Assembly: GCF_010389155.1 (NCBI RefSeq)
Contig: NC_057763.1
Coordinates: forward strand, 10,230,649 to 10,294,648
DNA: 64,000 bases
Source: Erigeron canadensis
Taxonomy: Eukaryota > Streptophyta > Magnoliopsida > Asterales > Asteraceae
Direction of reading: 5' to 3'
The translations under genes and the position numbers were made by a program. Below the pieces are notes generated by a model. It searched no databases. It was not told the origin of the DNA and worked only from the letters and a program-made list of their open reading frames with translations. Of this stretch, positions 46,719 through 58,015 are shown piece by piece. Positions within the stretch are counted from its first letter, which is position 1. Each line of letters opens with the position of its first letter.

Positions 46719-47292
46719 TATTTGATCAAAGAACCGCACGGTCCTCCGATCGAAACAAGATGAGGGTTTTAACCGATTCGTTGGCGATTCCCTATCGGTA
46801 TAAAGCTTGGTGAAGCTTAACGCCACAAGATCGGGTGTATTTGTGTGGGCGGTGGAGACGAATCCGTAGAGGAGACGTCCACCTTAGGTGATCGGGTGAA
46901 TGGCTTAGGATCTCATAGAAAGAACTTATGCCTATTCGTGAGGGGATACCTCTATTTATAGGACTAACTTACCTTGGGGGATAAGTTAGGGTTTTAGGGG
47001 GACACCCTCGTTATGTGGGTACAAGATATGGTATGACATGTTTATGGGATTTACATGCCATATTATAGATATATTATAATAATAAAAGATAAGGAAACAT
47101 ACATTTGCTTTAGGAGGAAGATAATAAGAGATTTCCTCCTTATTTGGCGGAGCTCCGTTATGATGGATGAGCTCCGTTCCTGACGAAGGTGAGCTCCATT
47201 TTCCTGAGGTGACCTCCGTTCTGACGGAGGTGAGCTCCGTAATTCTGGCAGATTTACCTCCGGAGATAGAGCTCCGGAGGGGTACATCATCA
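46719..47292 (-). repeat. 5' LTR of T (right)
   Basis: Begins TATTTGATC, so the terminal dinucleotide is TA rather than TG, and ends CATCATCA. At about 47150-47280 short units containing GAGCTCCG and CTCCG repeat with an approximate 24-base spacing. Confidence 0.85.
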
Positions 47293-49214
47293 AGCACCAA
47301 ATGGAGATGATAAGTCATCACCATCACTTAATTCAGATATATCTTCACCATCATCTGAATCTCATCTTCATACTACCACTTCTGAGTCACAAGATACACA
47401 TACACATATTTCTCAAGTGAAAAATCCTACTACTAATGCTGAAGCTTATAACACTGAAGACTATGTTGAACCAATCGCAACTTCATTTGAGCAAGTAACT
47501 GCACAACATATTCCGACGTTCATTGATACTGAATAATTAAATGATCTACATGAACCTCTTCCTCATTCTACCAAATGGACAAGATCTCATCCGATTTCTC
47601 AGATAATTGGCAATCCAGATTCAGGAATAAAGACAAGATCTGCATCAGTGAATGAATGCATGTTTGTGAATTTCCTAAGTATAGTTGAGCCAAAAACAGT
47701 GAATGAAGCACTCGGTAGTCCAGATTGGGTGAAAGCTATGCAGGAAGAACTCAATCAATTTGAGAGGCTTCAAGTGTGGAGATTGGTTCTGAATCCTTAC
47801 AAGGACAAAGAACCAATCAAAACAAAGTGGATCTTCAAGAACAAAAAGGATGAAAACGGAGTTATTGTACGCAACAAAGCACGTTTGGTTGCAAAGGGAT
47901 ATTGTCAACAAGATGGAATCGATTATGATGAGACGTTTGCACCAGTTGCACGAATTGAAGCAATACGGATGTTTCTTGCCTATGCTGCTTACAAGAACTT
48001 TACTGTATATTAGATGGATGTCAAAACAACATTTTTGAACGGAGTTCTCAAAGAAGAAGTCTATGTTGAACAACCCGAAGGGTTTGTGAACTATGCACAT
48101 CCAGATTATGTCTACAGGTTTGATAAAGCCTTGTATGGTTTGAAACAAGATCACCGTGCATGGTATGACGCTCTCACTGCTTTTCTCTTGAAATCTGGAT
48201 TTAATAAAGGTTCAATTGATACTACCTTGTTCATTAAAAGATAAGGTAGTAACATTATTCTAATCCAGATATATGTTGATGACATAATTTTTGGGTCGAC
48301 TAACCCTAAGTACTGCAAGAATTTTTCTGCATTGATGATTAGCAAATTTGAAATGAGTATGATGGGTGAATTAAACTTTTTTCTTGGTCTTCAAGTCAAA
48401 CAATTATCAAATGGTACATTTATTTGTCAAAATAAGTATATCCTTGACATGTTGAAAAAGTTTGATATGATAAATTGTCAACCAATTGGAACACCCATGG
48501 AAACTCGAACAAAAATTCATGCTGATTTAAATGGTAAATCTTTTGATCAAAAGAAATATCGCAGTATGATAGGGTCACTCATGTATTTGACTGCCAGTCG
48601 GCCGGATATTATGTTTTCCACATGTATGTGTGCAAGGTACCAAGCCAATCCCAAAGAAAGTCATTTTCAGGCCGTCAAACGGATTTTCCGTTACCTTAAA
48701 GGCACAGTAAACCTTGGTTTGTGGTATCTAAAGGATACTGGCTTTCAATTAGTTGCATACTCGGATGCTGACAATGCAGGGTGTAAGTTAGATAGAAAGA
48801 GCACATCGGGAAGTGTACATTTTTTAGGGGATAGGTTGGTAAGCTGGTCTTCAAAGAAGCAGAATTGTGTATCTACATCTACTGCAAAAGCTGAATGTTG
48901 CAGCTAGCTGTTGTTCACAAGTTCTATGGATGAAGACACAATTAACTGATTATGGATTTCAGTTTGACAGAACTCCCATCTACTATGATTCCAAGAGTGT
49001 CATTGCTATATCCTGCAATCCAGTACAGCATACTAAAACCAAGCATATAAATGTTCGGTACCATTTTATTAAAGATCATGTTGATAAAGGTAACATCGAA
49101 CTCTATTTTGTCCCCACTGACTACCAGTTGGCTGACCTTTTCACTAAACCACTAGATGAACAAAGGTTCAACTTTCTCAAAACCAAACTTGGCATGCTAG
49201 ATTTACAAACTTAA

Positions 49215-49723
49215 TTGCTTTAATGCTATGTATTCTATGCTCATTTTCTGTTTCAAACATTGATGTGTTTTACTTGTCATTACATGCAATGTTTGAGGGG
49301 CAGAAAAAAGGTAGATTGCATGATTTTAGGGGGGTTTGTAAATTGATTTTTTTTTAACCTTTATGCTTAATTCAAGGGGGAGTATGCAAATGCATGTAAA
49401 TATTTGTGTTTTTACTTTTGTTTGTTATGTTGTGTTTATATTTTACTTTCATTTGTGTGTTTTTGTTCTAAAATTTGGACATCAAATACAAAATTGGAAA
49501 AGATAAAAAGACAAAAAGATTTTTTTTATGTTCTCATTTTTTTATTTTTCTGTTTTTTTAAGCCCAAGATAGTTTTTTTTATTTATTTTATATACCCAAA
49601 AAGAAGATGAGCCCAAATTGTTTACACAAGCCCAAATTGTTGCTTAGCACACGAAGGTTCAAAAGCCCATTAGGCAATCTGGGTAGACACGCGGGTCATA
49701 CCCAGACCCGTGACCCGAGCTTG
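49215..49723. other. Spacer downstream of C3 pol with polypurine-like tracts
   Basis: AT-rich, non-coding. G-rich tracts occur near 49298, at about 49329-49334 and, best, AAGGGGGAG at 49374-49382. These resemble the polypurine tract of this lineage although the 3' LTR is far away. Confidence 0.65.
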
Positions 49724-49939
49724 AATTTAAAAGGAAAAGGAATGGGCGGGGGAGGTCATTTAATGTTTTTCAAAACTTAAAAATTTTTTGCTCTCTCTCA
49801 TCTCTAACCGAACATCTTCACTCATATTTTTATATCATTTGTTTGATTTGTTTGGGTTATTTCTTAAGTGAGTCGTGATTACATAGTGGTTCTAAGTCAG
49901 ATTCATCTTCTTTTACCAACAGATCATCAAGTTTTGAAG

Positions 49940-50441
49940 GTAAAGTTTCTTGTTTTTTGTGTATACTCAAACTGTTTGATAAAATGTCTCTTAGACATGA
50001 TCATGATTGGCATGCTTTATTTGTTGGTATAATATGTGTTTGAATGATGTTAGATGCAATCTTAGGACTTCTATATGTTGTTTATCACTTTAATCTGTTC
50101 TTCTTCTCAGTTGATTATGATTTCTGGGTTGGGATTTGAAGGTTTGGGTAATTTCTGGAAAAATGCTTTCAATTTGTCTTCTTCTCAGTTGATTATGATT
50201 ATGTCTTCTTTTCATCATAATCAGCCCTTTGAATTGTATTGCAACAGACAATAATCTATGCACGAAACGTGCATCTACATATTGAACGCCTTTGTGTACT
50301 ACCGCTGTTGTCTCATACTTAATATATGTACGAAACATTGTGTTTGTGAAAATAATGTGTCTAATTAGTTACACTGTGTATTTTTTTTATGTCTAAAGTT
50401 GTTTTTCTCGTCAAATTTTGGTCAATTTGGTTTCATTTCAG
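49940..50441 (+). other. Predicted leader intron of the third gene of C3 (502 nt)
   Basis: Donor TTTGAAG/GTAAAG at 49940 and acceptor GTTTCATTTCAG ending at 50441, 24 bases before the ATG. Upstream lie a TTTAAAAGG TATA-like string near 49726 and a CT-rich leader (GCTCTCTCTCATCTC). The layout matches the third gene of CA. Confidence 0.5.
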
Positions 50442-50465
50442 GTATTTCTTAAAAATCATAAAAAG

Positions 50466-51306
50466 ATGTCTATATTTGAAGAAGGCGCCTCTATTAAGAT
50501 GCAAGCTAATCAAGCTTTGCACATCCCATTTGGTTCAAAATTCCCAATCATTACTGAAATTCTTAATCACCATCCACTTAACATAGCCCTCACTAATGGA
50601 GCTATTGTTCCAAAGAAATATGTCTTCGATTTGTGGGAATCTTTCGAGTACATAAAAGCTGATAAGAGAAAAAAATCAGAAGACTTCTAACAATATACTC
50701 TGGTGTTAGAAGGAAAATTCTACTTATGCAAGTTTAACTTGGAACAACTCAGAGCTATATTGGGATTTCCAGAATATGAAGAATATGAAGAACTGCCTTC
50801 AGTAGAGGAAATGTTAACTGCAGTTCAAGCACTGGGATATGAAGGAGAGTTGTCTTCATTGAGAGACTTTAAAAGGATGAATGTGGCTACATTGTGGCAC
50901 ACAATGTACAATGTAATGAACACTTGCTTGATGCCATCCCAGAAAGGAATTGATGCAATGACACGACATTCTCTGTCACTTTATTATGCTGTCACTCATA
51001 ACGTACAATGTGATTATGCAAAGATAATCTGGGAGAAAATGGCTCAAGTAGTGAAAGGCAAAGATGGGCAAGAAAGAAAGTATATCCCGTACATCAGATT
51101 TTTCACTCTCATAATTGAAGATGTCTTTGATTCCACCGATATCATTCCCAAGTTAAATGACTCTTTCAAATGTGTCATTGCCATGTATAAGTCCAATCTA
51201 AGAGGCACAAGAAGTGATATTGCCAAACCTTTTCCCATTCCACCATTTTTACTAAATCTTGTATCGGCAAACAGACCCCATCTTAGGACATATAAAGAGT
51301 GGTTAG
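50466..51306 (+). pseudogene. Third gene of C3, 5' part, one stop, split by C4
   Basis: Opens with ATG 50466 (MSIFEEG) and has a single TAA at 50688-50690; the same frame continues to 51306, where C4 is inserted, and resumes at 63258. By eye it follows the same plan as residues 1-240 of the CA third protein: RAILGF, then ALGYEGE (compare QRMGFVG), CLMPSQKGIDAMT (compare CLSNRKAGFDQL) and KYIPYIRFFTLII (compare RFLLYPRFV). No membrane segment or signal peptide. Function unknown. Confidence 0.75.
51302..51306 (+). repeat. Target-site duplication GTTAG, left of C4
   Basis: GTTAG before the left LTR of C4 and again at 63258-63262. Removing C4 and one copy joins the C3 third gene in frame (EWL then ETFLG). 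Confidence 0.95.
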
Positions 51307-51624
51307 TGTAGCAACACGATTTTATCATTTGAATTCACATCAACAATGGCGTTTGGTTAGTGTGTGTGTTCTTGGTGTTTGTGTGTGTTTTTAGAGAGAA
51401 TTTGGATCAAGAGTGTGTTATTCAGGTGTTAAGTGTTGAGTGTTGTTCAAAAGTTATGTGTTGTTGATTTCTAAGGGATTGAGGGCTATTTATAGTCTAA
51501 ACAAACTAACAATGCTAATAATCACAATTAGCCCTTCAACCTTAGAAATCATCAACTCATGACTTAACAACAAGTAAGTCCATAACTTAAATTACAATGT
51601 ATCACTACTTTTGAATTTCTAACA
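51307..51624 (-). repeat. 3' LTR of C4 (left)
   Basis: 318 bp. Differs from the right LTR at two positions (GTTTGG vs GTTTCG, and AAGAGTG vs AAGAATG). The minus-strand TATAAATA is present. Confidence 0.95.
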
Positions 51625-54539
51625 TTCTCCCCCTTAGTGATATATTGTAAGGTCTGAAGTACGTGTTGTTTTGTCTTGTAGGAATGAATTTGATGAGCCC
51701 GGTGATGAAGACAATTGGTGAGTTGAAACAAGCCTTCAAAGCTTTCTCATTGTCTTTGGAGAACTTGATTCAGTATTGGTCTTGGACTTCTTGATGTTAA
51801 ATTATTTGTCGATTCTCAATGTTCTTTGTGAACAGAGAATGATGAGTGTGTGTGTGTATAAATCTTCGAGGATTGTTGAATCACAGTTCAGAGTTGTCTT
51901 TTGAAATGCGGAAGGTATGAATTTGTCTTAAATTCTTCAATCTTCGAATCTTGAAGTCTTTTCTTTGAAGTCTTGGAATGAATTTTCAGAGATATGTACT
52001 CTCCCCCTTTGAAGTGTGCAATGTAACTTTTGGTAAAGTGTTGATGTATGACTTTGAAGATCTTGTATAAATTGAATTGATGAAGACTCTTTTGAAGCTT
52101 TTCTTCTTTGTCTTGAATTTTCAATTTTTTGTCCTTTGAAGCTTTGATCTTTGTCACATCATCTTAAGCACTTTTGAGAGTAAACATTTGAATGAGGATT
52201 TGAAAAGTCTCTTATGAAGTAATCATGCTCCCCCTCAATTCATGAGTAATCACATTCTCTTTGATTTTTGAAAAATCTCTTGTTAAATCTTGAATGTATA
52301 TCCTTTTCTTTCTAGATGAATAATCTTCAAGTTGAATTTGGAACCCTTGCAGTTTGGAATGAAATTGACAAACAACCATTGCAGAAGAATGATGAGTTGA
52401 TGTCACAAATGATAAAAGAACTCCAAATAAACTTGAAAACTTCCAACAAGAAGCTGAATGATAGTATCTCAAAAAGCAATTGAAACAACCAAACACAAAC
52501 TTTTCTCCTTGTCCTTATCAATCATTCTAATTTCTTCTCCTAATCAATAATCAATCATACTATTTTCTCCCCCTCATAATGACAAAGTTGGGAACCAATG
52601 TCATTATGCAAAAATTGATTGATTCGATTGTTAAAAGAAATAATCATGATTAAAATCTAGACATTATGCACATGGAGAATTATCAACCATCAAAACATCA
52701 ATCTAACCAAATAAACCAACCCAATTGTTCCTATGGGTGACTAAAATGTAAAATTGAAGTTGTTGGGATAAACATTTTATTATGGTGTTGGTGTTTTCTG
52801 TGTTGAGGTGATGAGAAAAGAAACCGGATAAGAATGATCCGTTTGCATTCAAAAATCGAAAGGATTAATGAAATGACCGAAAGAAATGTGTATCATTTAT
52901 CGGATTTCGTATGTATCATTGAGAAATGCACAAAGCAAACCTCTAACATAGTTTGGTCTTTTGGCTTTTCAACCTCAAGATTGCTTCAAAGAATGTAAAC
53001 CATGGTCAGTGTCACTTAAGCGTTCGATAACCATGTTCTACTATCCTTACAGACTTTTTAGGAAAAATCCAAGGTCACAATAGACTTCTTGTTAACTCAA
53101 TAATTACAAAATGCAATTATGAGACATACTTTTAAAGCTGGAAATGATGTTAGCAATGGTAGGATTTCCATTTGATCATCGTGAAATATCAATTAAGATA
53201 TCACTACAAATGTTCCGACTATATCACAAAGATAAGAATGTATATCACAAAGATATGACGCAAATGTGTCCTAAAGAATGAATAATGATCAAATTAATGA
53301 TCAATTATGAGAGCTCTAGACACAAAGTGATCAAATGAAGTCGGGGACTGGAGCAAAGTGTCACCCTTTTTCAATATTAACGTCTTCCAAATGAAGAGTC
53401 AATAGAAATGAGAAAATCTCCGTGAGAAGTAAAACAAGCATTTGTTAAGAAACACTTGAGTGGTTAGGTAAAGATGTGCATCGCTTCATTGGGTTCATGA
53501 AGGCTTCTTCAATATCGAGATATCAACAAATGACATCCGATAGAAATGTGTTTTACCTGGCAATTTGAGAATTTTAGGGAAGGGTATCAATTCTTTTAAC
53601 CCTTTTCTCACAATATTATCACCATAACCTCTCACTTTTCGACTTTACTCCCTCCAACTTAGTTGCACAAATTCATCATCACTCAAAAAATACCCTTACT
53701 TTCTAATGAAAGAAGTGAATACTCCGGGGTTAGAACTCATCGGCGATGATGAAATTCATGGAGTATATTTTTGAGAAAAACCTAGTCGCTCATGTGCAAA
53801 CTAAACACCGAACTTCCTTTAAAAAAATCATCAAATGTGAAAAAAAAGTTTAAACAACACATTTGAAGTTTGAAAGAGATTTGAAATCACAAACTCCCCC
53901 TTAATCTATGCAAAGATAGATCAAAAAGATTTTCATAGAAAAAAATGGAGCAAAAATGATTTGTGTGAAATCAAAAGAAGTTTTATGAAAAGTGAACTCA
54001 ATCAATTGTTCAAGATGAGACAACTCAGGAGTACACAAAGACGTTCAATCCTGTGCTTCTCATATCAACAATTGAGAGTGTTATTGAAACAGGTGTAACA
54101 AAATTGCAATCAACATCTTGTATTACACATATACATTCATATAAGACCACTTGAAAGTACACAAAGGCGTTCAATTCCGCGTTATCTTATATCAATTTAT
54201 ATGTATAATAACATGAATTAATTCCAATTTTAAAACATAAATAATTTTCTTTTTAAAATCGGGTTGCATACAGAGTATATGCAAGCCACTTTGAAATAAA
54301 TAACACAAATAAGCATGGGTTATACACTGAGTGTGCATAAGCCATGAAGTAATAAATATATCATTTAAGCACGGGTTACATACATAGTATATGTAAGCTA
54401 CTTTTAAAATAAATAGTTTAATGAAAAAAAATCTTTTTGTTATTTTTCAAAAATTTTTATTTTTGTATTTGACTTTTGTTTTTCAACTTTTTATGATTTT
54501 TTAAAAATGAATCAAGAATTCCTTCCATGGTAAAGTGAA
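51625..54539 (-). other. 3' non-coding region of C4 with five polypurine-tract-like motifs
   Basis: No ORF beyond chance on either strand. On the minus strand the polypurine tract AAGGGGGAG adjoins the 3' LTR (51627-51635). Look-alikes occur at about 52001-52009, 52227-52235, 52567-52575 and 53894-53902. The stretch from 54240 to 54420 has three diverged copies of an approximately 65-base unit around GGGTTRCATACASAGTATATG. Confidence 0.7.
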
Positions 54540-57500
54540 TCAAGGATCAAGATTTAGCATACCAAGTTTAGAGATTAAAAAATTAAAACTCTTGTTGTCC
54601 AGTGGTTTTGTGAACAAATCAGCGAGTTGGTAGTCAGTTCCCACGAAGTAGATTTCGATGTCACCTTTCTCAACATGATCTTTGAGAAAATGATATCTCA
54701 CATCAATGTGCTTTGAGTGTGAGTGGTTGACTGAGTTGACAGCAATTGCAATGGCACTTTGAGAATCACAATAGATAGGGACACGATCATATTTCAGACC
54801 ATAATCGGTAAGTTGTGTTTTCATCCACAACACTTGAGCACAGCAACTAGCAGCAGCCACATATTCAGCTTCCGCTGTTGACAGTGATACACAATTTTGC
54901 TTCTTGGATGACCAACTTACAATCTTATCCCCTGAGAATTGTAAAGTACCAGATGTGCTCTTGCGATCAAGCTTACAACCTGCATGATCTGCATCTGAAT
55001 AGGCAGTTAAATTGAATCCAGTATCCCTTGGATACCAGAGACCAAGATTGGGTGTACCCTTCAGATAACGAAAAATTCGTTTCACAGCTTGATAATGTAA
55101 ATCAGTCGGAGAGGCTTGATACCTAGCAGACATACATGTTGCAAACATTATATCTGGGCGAGATGCTGTAAGATACAACAACGAACCAATCATGCTTCTA
55201 TACCTCTTTTGGTCAAATACTTTCCCATTTTTATCAGCATTAATGTTTGTACGAGCAGCCATTGGGGTTGAAATTGAAGAACATGTAGTCATATCAAACT
55301 TTTTCAATATATCTTTTATGTACTTACCTTGTGATATAAAGATACCATTTGGTAATTGTTTGATTTGTAATCCCAAAAAGTAATTCATTTCCCCAATCAT
55401 GCTCATTTCAAAATGATTGACCATTAGAGATGAAAAATCTCGACAAAAAGTTTGACTGGTTGACCCAAAAATAATGTCATCAACATATATTTGGACAAGT
55501 AAAACATGTTTACCTTGCTTACGAATAAACAGGGTAGGGTCAATAGTACCTTTGGTAAAGCCTCCTTTGAGTAAGAAAGTAGATAAGGAATCATACCATG
55601 CTCGGGGTGCCTGCTTAAAACCATAGAGAGCTTTGTCCAACCTGTAGACATGGTTTGGCCTTTTAGGATCAACAAAACATTCAGGTTGCTCCACGTAAAC
55701 TTCTTCTTTGAGTTCTCCATTCAAGAATGCTGTCTTCACATCCATTTGAAACACAGTGAAGTTTCTAAATGCGACATAAGCTAAGAAAATACGAATGGCC
55801 TCCATTCTTGCAACAGGAGCGAATGTTTCGTCGAAATCCACACCAGGTTGTTGGCAGTAACCCTTTGCAACCAATCTAGCTTTGTTCCTTACTACAACTC
55901 CATTTTCATCCTTCTTGTTCTTGAAAATCCACTTAGTGCGAATTGGTTCTTCTTTCCTTGGATTTGGAACCAATCTCCATACCTTCAGTCTCTCAAACTA
56001 AGCTAATTCATCTTGCATTGCTTTAACCTACTCTGGATCACAAAGAGCTTCAGAGACAGTTTTGGGTTCGATGTTACTCAGTGAAAGTGCAACAAGACAC
56101 TCATTGACTGTAGTACGGGTAGAAACACCAGCTTGTGGATCTCCGATGATCTGTTCTGTAGGATGATCTTTGCGCATACGTGACCACTTATTGTCATGAG
56201 GAAAAGGATCTTTTTGATGAATGTCAACATTATCATCATTAAATCCAGAGTTCTGTTGAGAAATGGAATCATAGCTTGGAAGAACTCTTTCCTCAAAGTT
56301 TGGATGATCAAAATCCAGTGGTACATACACATTTGGAGTATTTAACGGATTTGTTGTTTGGGTGATTTGAGAAGGTTGTTCTTGAACATTCTTTTGAGAA
56401 TAAATATCTCTTGAAGGTGATTTTTCTTGCTCTGCAGAATTTGAAGATGATTCATGATTGTTGTCAGGAACTGATTCATTTGTTTGAATAGGGTCATTGT
56501 TCGGAATTGGTTCATTGATGACTTGAGGTTCCTTTTCTTGAGTCGGTTTTGAGTTGTAGAATTCTTCGAAAAGAATATCTAGATCTTCACTTGTTGGAGT
56601 TGGATATTTCTTGAACTTTGAAGCTAAGGTAGACGTCCTTGAGGAAGCACTTGAAGTACTTGGATCACTAATTGTTGGTAGCAAACTTTCTTGTTCAAAT
56701 ATCATGCCAGACATCTCATCAAACCAAACATTCATGGTTTCTTGAATCGTGTTTGTTCGACGATTAAAGATGCGATATGCAACCGATGTCTTTGAATAAC
56801 CAACAAAGTAACCTTCGTCACCTTTCCTTTCAAACTTTCCAACATTTTCCCTGTCATTCAAGGTATAACAGACACACCCAAAAATATGGAAGTAATTGAT
56901 GTTGGGTTTGTGTTTGTTAATAACCTCATAAGGAGTCTTCTCATGACGCTGATTGATGATGGACCGATTTTGAGTATGACAGGCAATGTCAATAGCTTCA
57001 GCCCACATGTTTGATGGTAACTTGGAATAAGCAAGCATTGTTCTTGCTGCTTCCACCAGCGTACGGTTTCTCCTTTCAACGACACCATTTTGTTGCGGAG
57101 TACGAACAACAGAGAATTGGTAAGTAATGCCTTTTGATTTGCAAAATTCATTGAAAATGGCATTTTTGAACTCAGTACCGTTATCCGATCGGATATAACG
57201 GACTGGAAGTTGAAGATTCACTTGAGTGGAAGTGATGAAATCGATCAAAATTTGAGTTGTTTCATCTTTTGAAGCAAGAAACTTGACCCAAGTGTATCTT
57301 GAATAATCATCAACGATAACCAGAATATATCTCTTCCCGTTTCTGCTTTGTACTTTCATAGGCCCACAAAGATCCATGTGAAGAAATGAAGAGGTGCCAA
57401 AGTGTGTAGAATTTTCTATGGTTTATGAGAAGTTCTCTTGATCTTCCCAACTGCACAAGAAGGACAGACATGCTCACTTTCATATTTGTAGTCAGGCAAG

Positions 57501-57988
57501 CCTATAACAAGTTGCTTGTTGACTAAAGCATTGATGGTTTGATAATTCAAGTGAGAAAGCCTTCTATGCCACAACCAAGAATTCTTTGAAGTAGCTTTTG
57601 AAACAAGACAGGTATTATCAGTTGGTTGGTTATCATCTAGATTAACTGTGAAAAGATTATCTTCACGATCTCCGCATAGGATATCAATTCCATCTAGAGT
57701 TTGGACTTTGCACAGAGATTGTCGAAAAAGAACTTGAAGGTTATTGTCACAGAACTGTCCAACACTGAACAAGTTATGACTCAGACCTTCAACATAATGA
57801 ACTTTCTTAATGACAATTCCATTTCTTTCAGTATCTCCATAACCTAGAATTGGAGCGAAATTGTTGTTTCCGAAACGAACAGCTCCCATGAATCTTTCAA
57901 CAAAATTCTTGAGCAATGATTTATTGCCAGTCATGTGTTTTGAACACCCGGAATCGAGTATCCATACACAGATGGTTATTTCCTGCAA
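54540..57988 (-). pseudogene. Copia pol of C4: protease, integrase, RT, RNase H; nearly open
   Basis: Minus strand. 57988-57416 holds the protease (LDSGCSKHMTG near 57950) and the pre-integrase zinc region. After a break near 57400, 57377-56028 holds the integrase core (MDLCGPM, RSDNGTEF, NGVVERRNR) and a Ser/Asn/Pro-rich linker. Stops near 56030 and 56000 follow. The frame 55973-54540 (477 residues) is RT plus RNase H, with YVDDIIFG near 55480, [18 protein letters not shown] near 55010 and ADLFTKPLD near the end. Three or four lesions only, so it is the best-preserved pol of the C3/C4 pair. Confidence 0.92.
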
Positions 57989-58015
57989 TCAAAATTTAAC
58001 CGACTTCAGGTACCC
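57989..58015 (-). promoter_or_regulatory. Gag-pol junction of C4 with TAA and TTGCAG acceptor-like motif
   Basis: On the minus strand gag ends KWVPEVG then TAA. TTTTGATTGCAG follows and pol resumes with GAAATAACC. It is the same arrangement as in CA. Only about 18 bases separate the nearest GT from this AG, so a local intron is not plausible. Confidence 0.4.

Larger units (their letters stand above)
45624..47292 (-). mobile_element. Small non-coding LTR retrotransposon T (1.67 kb, TRIM/SMART-like), minus strand
   Basis: Direct repeats of 555 bp (45624-46178) and 574 bp (46719-47292) flank a 540-bp interior with no coding capacity, inside a 5-bp target duplication AGCAC. Orientation is minus: a TATAAATA promoter box reads on the minus strand in both LTRs. 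A primer-site-like TGGCGCC follows the right LTR on the minus strand, and the purine-rich CTGAGGGGAG precedes the left LTR on that strand. It must depend on proteins of another element. The TGGCGCC start is more usual for gypsy-type helpers. Confidence 0.85.
44117..49214 (+). pseudogene. Copia pol of C3: protease (mutated), integrase, RT, RNase H; stops and interrupted by T
   Basis: Protease motif reads VDLGCSRHMTG near 44153, with Leu in place of the Ser of the DSG active site. Pre-integrase zinc region about 44530-44670; integrase core with LDLCGPM, CSDNGTEF and NGVVEHRNR at about 44740-45070. TAA near 45224 and TAG near 45299 follow. The linker is split by element T (45624-47292) and resumes at 47298. 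RT lies at about 47650-48450 with YVDDIIFG near 48272 and stops at about 47534, 48012 and 48242. RNase H ([18 protein letters not shown]) shifts frame near 48900 and ends at 49214. The number of lesions fits an old insertion. Confidence 0.9.
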
